Source: JAZKAR01 sp040389065
GTDB taxonomy: Bacteria > Pseudomonadota > Gammaproteobacteria > Burkholderiales > Casimicrobiaceae
DNA length: 64,000 bases
NCBI GenBank assembly: GCA_040389065.1
Contig: JAZKAR010000017.1
Location: forward strand, 21,555 to 85,554
Reading direction: 5' to 3'
This document shows positions 38,301 to 45,092 of this stretch, piece by piece (the stretch's first letter is position 1; each line of letters starts with the position of its first letter). The notes beneath the pieces are model-generated. The model saw nothing but the letters and a program-made list of their open reading frames with translations, did not search any database and was not told the origin of the DNA. The translations under genes and the position numbers were made by a program.

Positions 38301-39364
38301 TCAAAGGTCATTTGCTGACGCGTGGCTTTTCGTTTTGCAGACTCTTGTTGAATCCATTCCATCAGCGCAGCACGAACATGGCGTAATCGTAATTGGTAGG
38401 CGGCAACCAGCTCTATTGCTACAGCCAGCAAGGTTTCAATACACTCAAAAATGGCATGATGAAAAGGTTCAGCCCCTTTATTCATGCTGGTGGCTACTTT
38501 TGTTGAAGTAAAAAAGACAAAATCATCAGGCTTACCTGCATCCGCAGCTTTTAACAATGCGCTTGCAAACTCTTCTAATTGCATCCAGGTATCAAACTTT
38601 TGCCATCGCCCTAGTATGGCTTTGAGCGTGGTTTTATTTATTTTTGATTCGATAAGTTGCTGCTTAAGTGTTTCGGCTTCACTTTCCCATAGGGTTTGCA
38701 GCGTTTCTATCGTAGCCTCGAATACCTGTTCTTGGTTCGTTACGTCAGGTTGTTTTGGTAAAGGCCAGCATTGTTTTACTTTAGCAATAAACGGTTTTAA
38801 TGGGTTCAACCATTGCTCAGGCGAAGCCTTCACCGCTAGTAAATACTCCATCCATGCGCCTTTGGCTTCATGAATGTGCAAACGCCAAAAGTCTTCGGCT
38901 ACCTCCTGCAACACGTCACTTTCATCGGTCAGTAGCTCAAAGCGAAAATCTGAACGCGATTCAAAAGCAGCTTCGCCTAATACTCGCTGGCAAAAACCAT
39001 CAATCGTAAAAATAGCAGCTTCATCAAAACTGGCTACCGCCCGCGAAAGTTTACGAATGGCGTGTTCGCGATCACCTGTAAAATGCTCAAGCATGCGGGC
39101 GCAAAACTCATCAACACCTTCCTTCATTTCAAAGCTATCGAGCACATCTGAAAGGCGCTTGCGAATACGTTCGCGTAATTCGGCAGTTGCAGCGCGCGTG
39201 AAGGTAACCACTAGAATTTCGGAGACTTTTAGGTTTAAGGTTTCATCTAACAACAGACGGGTGTAGAGGCCTGAGATTGTCCAAGTTTTACCCGTGCCTG
39301 CGCTGGCTTCGATCAGCGTGTGACCTTGGAGGGGAGTAGTGTAGATGTCTAGAAGATGGGGCAT
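35330..39364 (-). CDS. recB: RecBCD helicase-nuclease subunit RecB
   Basis: UvrD-like 3'-5' helicase fused to a nuclease. Walker A IEASAGTGKTWTISG at the N-terminus, ALIDEFQDTDPIQASIF (motif II), VKIVTIHASKGLEYPIVF (motif V), and the C-terminal nuclease with LRGYIDLIIQ and FYVLDYKTNHLG, which carries the catalytic Asp and Lys. 1344 residues, about 160 more than E. coli RecB. RecC, which normally lies just upstream, is absent; the upstream bases hold only small genes. Confidence 0.95.
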   Translation of the reverse strand: MPHLLDIYTTPLQGHTLIEASAGTGKTWTISGLYTRLLLDETLNLKVSEILVVTFTRAATAELRERIRKRLSDVLDSFEMKEGVDEFCARMLEHFTGDREHAIRKLSRAVASFDEAAIFTIDGFCQRVLGEAAFESRSDFRFELLTDESDVLQEVAEDFWRLHIHEAKGAWMEYLLAVKASPEQWLNPLKPFIAKVKQCWPLPKQPDVTNQEQVFEATIETLQTLWESEAETLKQQLIESKINKTTLKAILGRWQKFDTWMQLEEFASALLKAADAGKPDDFVFFTSTKVATSMNKGAEPFHHAIFECIETLLAVAIELVAAYQLRLRHVRAALMEWIQQESAKRKATRQQMTFDDLLMQVWKALQVEHASEAIAASAYPAHSADSVLAGLKDFICKRYRAALIDEFQDTDPIQASIFQTVYADSGLPLYYVGDPKQSIYAFRGADILAYLDAKKLVSTEAVKTLGTNQRSAPRLIEAVNTLFSHSSCPFIDPGIAFYPVQPSERVRDQLIIHDTSDDVKFPELLDDGVPFRFLLLPDLPADAKEKSWKKDAAIEQATVGVANEIARLLLLSSQGKALLEGRVLHGGDIAVLVQDSWKGKKIQDALARRGVASVRRTQESVYESLEARELLSVLTAIVFHKRWDFIRTALSTDLMGYSMQSIVNLANMPQEWEKVLDHFTAWHALWNQHGFMRVFRDWLSAESDVLALDIALEVDKTDNSDREAEPQRLSVPERLLQFSDGERRLTNLLHLSELIQAESQRALGMESLLGWLARKIADPSTQSESDATLMRLESDAKRVKIVTIHASKGLEYPIVFCPYLFDSRLRDSDEAILVHYDQQTWLDVGSERMLQHRRESAQKSLEENLRLLYVALTRAKYRCYCVWGNINVLEESKETQGNTGNTASMGDALKTGFHTAALSWLLHPCPDQAMTNDPIRSMRQWCVRYKDRQIIEDEIQALAGETIDAETKIKTKAIGVYPLRELWCQAPAPSETMPQLAPAVFKRSALKWGWKVASFSGLTRQAKTMYVAKASSLVAVNEAPDRDEDVPLPVEGAAFSAENIEDFEPFVNGVDEKAEDDIQSEPQSNSPSIFNYPLREIKASVAGTCVHNILECWNWSGDRALDDSADLAAIIERESKKSGLKEHWHPVLAELVENTVYCELMPDQSESIQLMTVPKKQRLAEMEFTFPVSALSVDAIIEVLSHSDYGVSPHYVEAARLLDFETLQGFLRGYIDLIIQANDRFYVLDYKTNHLGNQLEDYHAEALEEAVAHHHYYLQYLLYTVAVHRYLGERLPDYSYESHFGGVLYLFLRGLGDRSGQYGVHRDYPSPELIQALSDALSGGATNA

Positions 39365-39484
39365 GCGAGACCGTTTTTTTGGCTATTTATGGTTTATAGA
39401 TTACCTATTAGGCTTTTTAGGCTTTACAAAACGATGTGTAGAGTTCCCTTAGCCCAACGGGTGAATGCAACAAATACTCATACG

Positions 39485-39679
39485 CTACCCTTCTTCCCAT
39501 AACTCATCAGAATCTAAAAAATCCATTTCGTCACTATCGCCAAAAAGCATTTGCCATATTGCACGGCTATTCTCTTGCGCTGCGATGGCTTCAAAATCGT
39601 CTCCATCGTCGTCAGAATCCTCTTCAGAGTCATCGGGACTCGACGAAAATAAACTCGCTAATGCATCAAAAAAACCCAT
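39485..39679 (-). CDS. Small acidic protein
   Basis: A 64-residue protein from the ATG at 39679 (MGFFDALASLFSSSPDD), preceded by a good ribosome binding site AGGGG about nine bases upstream. Residues 14-30 are almost all Ser, Asp and Glu, and the C-terminus is also acidic. It lies 120 bases upstream of recB on the same strand. No family recognised; an alternative is that it is a chance frame, but start signal and composition favour a gene. Confidence 0.5.
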   Translation of the reverse strand: MGFFDALASLFSSSPDDSEEDSDDDGDDFEAIAAQENSRAIWQMLFGDSDEMDFLDSDELWEEG

Positions 39680-40194
39680 TTTTGATTTACCCCTAAATTC
39701 AGCAGTTGGAGGTATTACCGCATGTGCATTTTGCACACACAATTAGCTTCAGGCTCTAGAGTAGGTGTCAAAAATCAGAGCCTCATTTGCTGCTGACATT
39801 GTGTTGATTTGCGAATCTCGCCGAATCAGTTCAATTTCAGCCTCTAAATCGATGCATGATAGTAAACCAAATTTATTACAGTTTAGATTTTGTTCTTTCA
39901 AAATTAATTTTCTGAAGAAAAACCTGGAGACGCTACCCTCCAGCCAATGAACGTCGTGCAGTATCGACATACTTTCAAACAAACTCTCCTTACACTGTTG
40001 GCTTGAAAAGCCAGAAATATAAAGAGCTTTATAGCCAGTGGATTGGCGAACACACACTTACTCTACTACTGAACTCCAAACCTCTGTTATAAGCTATCGT
40101 GATAGTGCTCAATCACTCGTGAGAAGTAATAGATAAATCATCATCATTAGTAGCACATAAATGAGACAATACACATCTAATAGATATTTTGTAA
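39680..40194. other. Intergenic region, no convincing gene
   Basis: 515 bases. A minus-strand open frame at 39749-40057 begins with GTG and lacks a recognisable family or ribosome binding site; I do not call it. Sequence is moderately AT-rich with no repeat of the MITE family. Confidence 0.4.
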
Positions 40195-40398
40195 ATGAAA
40201 AAGGCAGCAAAAATGGAACAAACATTTGAAAAAGATCATGAAGCCTTTGATAGAGGGTATAACGCAGGTTTAAATGCAGATGAATTAAACCCTTATCCTA
40301 AGCGTAGTGCCGGGGCATTAAGCTGGTCATTAGGGTACATTGAAGGCGAAGTAAAAAGAAAAGAAGCGAGAGCGCAACGAAGCAGTCAGAGCAAATAG
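40195..40398 (+). CDS. Ribosome modulation factor-like (RMF/CrpP-like) small protein
   Basis: A 67-residue basic protein. The core AFDRGYNAGLNADELNPYP...SWSLGYIEGEVKRK has the RMF spacing: RGYxAG, NPY (CPY in RMF), then W..G(W/Y).E. RMF dimerises 70S ribosomes in stationary phase; CrpP-like relatives have been linked to ciprofloxacin phosphorylation. Start may be ATG at 40195 or 40213. The similarity is short, so it is only a suggestion. The SulP remnant starts right after its stop. Confidence 0.5.
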   Translation: MKKAAKMEQTFEKDHEAFDRGYNAGLNADELNPYPKRSAGALSWSLGYIEGEVKRKEARAQRSSQSK

Positions 40399-40400
40399 CT

Positions 40401-40667
40401 TTAACATCCCAATTCTCAACATTATTTTTTCCAAAAGAAGACCCGGCTCATGTAGTCATCGAATTTCGCCATGCACGGGTTATATATCAATCAGCCATAG
40501 AAGCCATTGATGGTTTAGCTAATCGCTACCAGTAAGCAGGTAAAACATTGCACTTACGTCATCTAAGCTCAGATTGCTTGGAGCAGCTTGAAAAAGCTAA
40601 AAATATGATTGAAGTGAATCAGTACAAAGACCCTCACTATCATATTGCTGATAATAGGCTGAGGTAG
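40401..40667 (+). pseudogene. Remnant of a SulP anion transporter (C-terminal STAS domain)
   Basis: Reading from 40401 gives an STAS-domain tail like that ending SulP sulfate/bicarbonate transporters: FFPKEDPAHVVIEFRHARVI, then SAIEAIDGLANRYQ, an in-frame stop TAA at 40533-40535, AGKTLHLRHLSSDCLEQL, and NMIEVNQYKDPHYHIADNRL with a natural stop at 40665-40667. The whole membrane domain is missing. This is a decayed gene fragment: the frame is preserved on both sides of the stop, so the loss is recent. Confidence 0.8.
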
Positions 40668-40734
40668 TAGTTTCAGTAGCAGATTAAGAAATGCGCTACT
40701 CAGATATTATATTGAATACAAAGGCACCGCTAAT

Positions 40735-41292
40735 ATGAATCATTTGAAACACCAACGTTGTGCCTGGGCCGAAAATGATAGTTTGATGCAAGCCTACCAC
40801 GATGAAGAATGGGGCAACCCTCAGCATGACTCAAGAATGCTTTGGGAAATGTTAATGCTAGAGGGGTTTCAAGCAGGCCTTGCTTGGATTACAGTATTGA
40901 AGAAACGCGAAGCCTTTCGTAAAGCGTTCGCAAATTTTGACCCCGTAAAAGTAGCTCGTTTTGAAGAAAAAGATATAGAGCGATTAATGAACAATGAAGG
41001 CATCATTCGCTCTCGCTCCAAAATCGAAGCCACGATTAAAGGCGCACAAATTTATTGCGACATGGCTGCAAACAGAGAAAATTTTAATGAATTTTGCTGG
41101 TCATTTACTAAAGGTAAAGTAATCAAAAGCGATGGCAAAATCTTTTTAGCGCAAAGCGATCTTTCAGTAAGCATCTCGAAAGAGCTAAAAAGACGAGGTT
41201 TTAAATTTGTGGGGCCAGTGATTGTGTATGCCTGGATGCAGGCCGTTGGCATTATTCATGACCATTCGGCAGAGTGTTTTCGGCGAACCTAA
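40735..41292 (+). CDS. tag: DNA-3-methyladenine glycosylase I
   Basis: Base-excision repair enzyme removing 3-methyladenine. 185 residues, full length. The N-terminus HQRCAWAENDSLMQAYHDEEWG and EGFQAGLAWITVLKKREAFRKAF are hallmarks; zinc ligands are Cys in QRCAW and the C-terminal His/Cys of HDHSAECF. Internal FVGPVIVYAWMQAVGIIHDH is also typical. A single gene; a MITE follows its stop by six bases. Confidence 0.95.
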   Translation: MNHLKHQRCAWAENDSLMQAYHDEEWGNPQHDSRMLWEMLMLEGFQAGLAWITVLKKREAFRKAFANFDPVKVARFEEKDIERLMNNEGIIRSRSKIEATIKGAQIYCDMAANRENFNEFCWSFTKGKVIKSDGKIFLAQSDLSVSISKELKRRGFKFVGPVIVYAWMQAVGIIHDHSAECFRRT

Positions 41293-41298
41293 TATTCA

Positions 41299-41430
41299 TA
41301 GAAATTAGGCAGTTAAGCACTATCAAGGCATGGGATGCCCCGCATGCTAACGCGGACAGTATAAGGTAGGATGGCAAGTTGGCATAACGCGGGGCGTCCC
41401 ACGCAGAGAGAGCCAACTGCCTAACTTCTA
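41299..41430. mobile_element. Intergenic MITE, intact 132-bp copy
   Basis: Ends TAGAAATTAGGCAGTTA (41299-41315) and CAACTGCCTAACTTCTA (41414-41430) pair except at two positions. Flanked by a perfect 5-base target duplication ATTCA (41294-41298 and 41431-41435). Both ends have changed ACGCAG to AGGCAG together, keeping the pairing. Lies between the convergent genes tag and the MORN-repeat gene, where it may also serve as a two-way terminator. Confidence 0.9.
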
Positions 41431-41459
41431 ATTCAAATGTGAATAAAACTCTTCATCTA

Positions 41460-42005
41460 TCACTCTATAGCATTCTTAAATTGCCCATTGATCACCACGC
41501 CTTTTTCGCGTCGCCCATTTGCAAAAATCATTACCCCGCTTTTACCGCTCATGTACACGGTGTCATCAATATGTTTATGAGCAAATTGATCACGCTTCAT
41601 ATCAGCAGGAACGATCTCAACAACATCGCCTTCATAATGATCGCCATTCGCCCATATAAACACGCCTTTGCCTGATGGTTTTCCATCAACAAAATCACCT
41701 CTGTATTGGTCTCTATTCGCCCAGGTAAATACGCCTTTACCCGTTTGCCGATCGTTTACAAAATCCCCTTCATAGTGGTGACCATTTGCCCAGCCATACA
41801 CCCCTTTTCCTGTTTTTTTTCCATGCACTAAAACGCCTTTATACCAATCTCCGTTAGCATATTTATGCACAGATTCTGCTGAGTGGCTAATGGGTTGAGA
41901 TGCGCTAAACATAGATTTTTTTGACAATGGCTCAGATTGAACAACAGGAATAGCCACGGGCAGGCTGCATATTAGAAACAAAGGAACCCATCTTGACACG
42001 ATCAT
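41460..42005 (-). CDS. MORN-repeat secreted protein
   Basis: A 181-residue protein with a signal peptide (to about residue 25) followed by at least four MORN repeats of about 23 residues (patterns such as GVYGWANGHHYEGDF, GVFTWANRDQYRGDF, GVFIWANGDHYEGDV), partly eroded at the C-terminus (GVMIFANGRREKGV). MORN repeats form an elongated beta sheet and often bind proteins or lipids at membranes. No catalytic domain. Flanked on both sides by MITE copies. Confidence 0.8.
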   Translation of the reverse strand: MIVSRWVPLFLICSLPVAIPVVQSEPLSKKSMFSASQPISHSAESVHKYANGDWYKGVLVHGKKTGKGVYGWANGHHYEGDFVNDRQTGKGVFTWANRDQYRGDFVDGKPSGKGVFIWANGDHYEGDVVEIVPADMKRDQFAHKHIDDTVYMSGKSGVMIFANGRREKGVVINGQFKNAIE

Positions 42006-42024
42006 GTTTTATTCCTATTAAAAT

Positions 42025-42155
42025 TAGAAGTTACGCAGTTGGCCCTCTCTCCGTGGGACGCCCCGCGTGTTGGAAACTTGCCGTACTACTTGTACTGTCT
42101 GCGTTGCCATGCGGGGCATCCCATGCCTTGATAGCGCTCAACTGCGTAACTCCTA
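42025..42155. mobile_element. Intergenic MITE, intact 131-bp copy
   Basis: Ends TAGAAGTTACGCAGTTG (42025-42041) and CAACTGCGTAACTCCTA (42139-42155) pair with one mismatch. Perfect 5-base target duplication AAAAT (42020-42024 and 42156-42160). Same orientation as the copy at 30457 and very similar inside (CCGTGGGACGCCCCGC, TGTACTGTCTGCGTTGC, GCATCCCATGCCTTGATAG). It sits 20 bases upstream of the MORN gene start, so it may have separated that gene from its promoter. Confidence 0.9.
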
Positions 42156-42695
42156 AAAATATCAATTATTTTTAAAATTCTCTTCTGATAAAACGCATAC
42201 CATTCAAACTTTATCATATCAGCGGAAGGCAGATAGTTTGGGCTTCTTCTCATTGTAAATATAAATAGATATATAGAAAGCCAGCACTTTCAAGGATTTT
42301 ATAAAGGTTTTATGAAAAAATATAACACGACATTTAGCAAAATGTTCAGATGTTGCAAAAAACATAACAAAAAAACAAAATAAATAAAAAATTTACTTTA
42401 AATTCAACATGTTATATAAAATATGGCTTAGAGCCTATTTTTACCTCTCTTTTTTCTAGCTAATTTTATTTTTTTTGCAAATAAATGTAAAAATATCAAT
42501 TAAATCAACAACTAACACTTGAAACATAATTTTTTATGTGCTTTAATGGCGACCTAACAGCTTCTTCATAATGTTGTTTAGTTTCAAACACTTACATAAC
42601 TAAACCTCAAAGAAACGACGGGCCACTAAAACCCGAAGAGATTCAAGTATGAAACGTTGACTGTTATTTTTTAGCTTAATACCTTAGGAATACAA
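42156..42695. other. Long AT-rich leader of the holdfast-anchor-like operon
   Basis: 540 bases, strongly AT-rich, between the MITE and the HfaD-like gene. No ORF. Length and composition suggest a regulated promoter region or a long untranslated leader; I cannot place a promoter. TAGGA before the first gene's ATG is its ribosome binding site. Confidence 0.4.
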
Positions 42696-43421
42696 ATGCA
42701 GAAGGTTAATACTTTATTTTTCGCAATTAGCACAACGTTACTAACTGGCGCAATGTCATATGCATTCGCTACAGATTGCGTAGACACCAACGGTTGCGAT
42801 ACCACCATTAATACCACTACTACCAATACCACCATCAACAACACTAAAAATACTGTTACAACAACATTCAGTAACGCTAGTGCTGAATCTGCACTTCGTT
42901 TGCAATCTGTTTATCAAACAGTCGGTAGCATTGGTCAAAATAACAGCGGCGATGTTTATGCACGTGGTTATCAAGATGATGTTATCACCACGAAAAAAGG
43001 CGATGTCAAAATTGGTGTAACAGCCATTGGTAATAACGTTTCAGCTGAACTTATTGGCTTAAAGAGTGTTAATTTGTCAATTGCACAAAAAAATAGCGGT
43101 GATATCACTGCTGATAATGCTGTTTTACACCCACATGTTGGCGGCAATATGGAAGTAACCACCAGCGCAATTGGAAACAATGCATCAGTAGGTTGGGATT
43201 TAACAACAGATAAGCACCCTAGCGATAACGCTTTCGATGTAAAACGTGATGGCGCGCTTCGTAGCTTGAATGATATAGGAACCTTTGTTGGTTCAGTAGA
43301 ACAGTGCAATACCGGTGATGTAACTGCGGTTCTTGCTTACAGACAAGATCCAGCAGCAAATATACAAATCAGCACAACCGCGATTGGTAACAACCTCTCG
43401 TTCGGCGTGAAAACACGGTAA
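42696..43421 (+). CDS. Repetitive secreted protein, HfaD-like (holdfast anchor)
   Basis: A 241-residue exported protein: signal peptide to about residue 25 (AFA), a Thr/Asn-rich stretch (35-58), then three curli-like units at 81-116, 131-164 and 203-235. Each unit begins Q-x-N-(S/T)-G-D-(V/I)-x-A and ends A-I-G-N-N-x-S. This resembles the holdfast-anchor protein HfaD family of Caulobacter and curlin-type beta solenoids. It leads a three-gene cluster with an HfaA-like and a CsgG/HfaB-like gene, which fits a secreted adhesive fibre. HfaD identity is inferred from pattern and neighbours. Confidence 0.6.
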   Translation: MQKVNTLFFAISTTLLTGAMSYAFATDCVDTNGCDTTINTTTTNTTINNTKNTVTTTFSNASAESALRLQSVYQTVGSIGQNNSGDVYARGYQDDVITTKKGDVKIGVTAIGNNVSAELIGLKSVNLSIAQKNSGDITADNAVLHPHVGGNMEVTTSAIGNNASVGWDLTTDKHPSDNAFDVKRDGALRSLNDIGTFVGSVEQCNTGDVTAVLAYRQDPAANIQISTTAIGNNLSFGVKTR

Positions 43422-43510
43422 TTAACTGTTGTGTCACCCTTTCATGCTGTTTGCAATGATTTTATGTAAGCAGCTGAAAGGGACTTGATAAGTAGTTTGG
43501 AAGTTTAAAA

Positions 43511-43912
43511 ATGTTAACTCGTAGTTCCTTATTGATGGCGGCCTTATTGATCGCTATTTCTCCACTTAGCGTGATCGCACAAACGATGGAAGACTCTTTA
43601 TCATTAACTTTCGAAGCACCAGTTGGTATGCAAAGTGCCGCGCAAGCAGAGATGATGGTTTCTAGTACACGAGATGAAAACTTTAATAAAGTTGTTACAA
43701 ATTCACCTCATTTCGGGGCAAGTGCCAGTGCAATTGGAAATCTTGTAAACGTAGTCACTCAAGGCTCAAATAACACGATTGTCGTAAATGCATCCCAAGT
43801 TAACTATGGTTCACAAAAGGCGACAACCATTGCTTCACCTTTAAGCCATAGCAACGATACCTCTAGCCAAACATACGAAACTGCTAACAGAACAGTTTCT
43901 CTTGATCAGTAA
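43511..43912 (+). CDS. Curlin-like secreted protein, HfaA-like (holdfast anchor)
   Basis: A 133-residue exported protein with a signal peptide (cleavage near VIAQ, residue 24). Segments SSTRDENFNKVV, ASAIGNLVNVVTQGSNNTIVVNASQVNYG match my memory of Caulobacter HfaA, an amyloid-like protein that ties the holdfast polysaccharide to the cell pole. The AIGN motif (74-77) is shared with the HfaD-like neighbour. It lies 89 bases after that gene and 11 before the HfaB-like gene. Family call is by remembered motifs. Confidence 0.65.
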   Translation: MLTRSSLLMAALLIAISPLSVIAQTMEDSLSLTFEAPVGMQSAAQAEMMVSSTRDENFNKVVTNSPHFGASASAIGNLVNVVTQGSNNTIVVNASQVNYGSQKATTIASPLSHSNDTSSQTYETANRTVSLDQ

Positions 43913-43923
43913 TAGGATGATTT

Positions 43924-44826
43924 ATGACTACCGTTTCCCAAATTAAAAATAATAGATTTACTCAATGTGTTTCAAAATTGATGCTTGGGGTATCTATTAC
44001 CACCCTTCTTTCTGCGTGCGGAAGTTTGCCACGCAATAATGCTGCAAATTATGTTACCCCACTGAATGGTGCTTCAGTTGTACCTAACACCACAGTTTAT
44101 ACAGAATCGCTTGATTGCTTGGGCGATTATCTAAAAAGCAAAAAAGTCGTTCCTGTTCGGTTTGCAGTAGGACGTGTAGATGATTACACCGGTAAGCAAG
44201 ATTTGGTCAATGGCCGCCGTATGACACAAGGCACGGCATTGATGGTTATTTCTGCTTTATCGAAAACAGGTTTGCCTATTGTCGAACGCTTAGACGTTGC
44301 AACCTCTGAAATGGAATTAAAATATACTGACAATAAACTGATTGGTGATGCTGACGCTCCTGCTGAAAATAACGTGCGCCGAACATTTGCTGGCAGCGTA
44401 GTAGGATCCGATTACCATATTATTGGCGGTATTACTGAAGTTAATTATAATATTCGCAGTGGCAGCCTTGATGGTACTGTCAAACACGTAGGTGCAAGCG
44501 GTCGCTATGCTGTATTAGATTTAACGATTGATCTACGCCTAGTGAATACCAAAACCCTGGAAATTGCCGACGTAGTAAGCTTTCAAAAGCAAGTAATCGG
44601 AACTGAACTCCGTGCAGGATTTTTCAGCTTCTTTTCTGATAATGTTATTGACATCAGCGCCGCAGATAAAGCGCAAGAGCCCGTGCAACGCGCTGTTCGT
44701 ATGGTTTCTGAGCGTGCAGTATTCGAGCTAGTGTCTCATTTATACAAAGTACCAGCTGGGGTATGCAGTGCAGATAACCTCAAAAAAACCAATCTCTCGT
44801 TTAAACGCCCTGGTTATTCAGGCTAA
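43924..44826 (+). CDS. CsgG-family outer-membrane secretion lipoprotein, HfaB-like
   Basis: A 300-residue lipoprotein (lipobox LLSAC, Cys32) of the CsgG fold, the pore that exports curli subunits. Features: RFAVGRVDDYTGKQD, a Met/Thr-rich GTALMVISALSKTGLPIVERLD, DYHIIGGITEVNYNIRSG (barrel strands), AVLDLTIDLRLVNTKTLEIADV and the C-terminal AVRMVSERAVFELVSHLY. It matches HfaB of Caulobacter more than CsgG of E. coli in length and ending. It presumably exports the two upstream proteins. No csgE or csgF is present. Confidence 0.8.
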   Translation: MTTVSQIKNNRFTQCVSKLMLGVSITTLLSACGSLPRNNAANYVTPLNGASVVPNTTVYTESLDCLGDYLKSKKVVPVRFAVGRVDDYTGKQDLVNGRRMTQGTALMVISALSKTGLPIVERLDVATSEMELKYTDNKLIGDADAPAENNVRRTFAGSVVGSDYHIIGGITEVNYNIRSGSLDGTVKHVGASGRYAVLDLTIDLRLVNTKTLEIADVVSFQKQVIGTELRAGFFSFFSDNVIDISAADKAQEPVQRAVRMVSERAVFELVSHLYKVPAGVCSADNLKKTNLSFKRPGYSG

Positions 44827-45092
44827 CATTAATTAGTTAGATAAATTTAAGGTGGTAGTGGCTTTCTCAGTGAGAATCAAAAGACAAAACCACCAAATAT
44901 TTTATTTTTTGAATGATCTAACCTTTAGATTTTTAAAAAATTGCACAAAGCTTAAAAAAGATAAACTGCTGCTTTGTTGAAAACAGCCTTACCCTGCTAG
45001 CGATGCCAAGCAATACGGATTTTCTAGCGCCTATCTTAGACCTTTGTGAGACTTATCTGAAGCCTATTAAAAGCTTATACAATTATAGTTAA

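Noticed and set aside
39749..40057. 102-codon minus-strand frame upstream of the small acidic protein
   Set aside because: GTG start without a good Shine-Dalgarno and no recognisable domain; kept only as gap description.
44864..44876. Small hairpin TTCTCA-G-TGAGAA after the HfaB-like gene
   Set aside because: A 6-base stem with a 1-base loop is not a realistic terminator; no better candidate was found.
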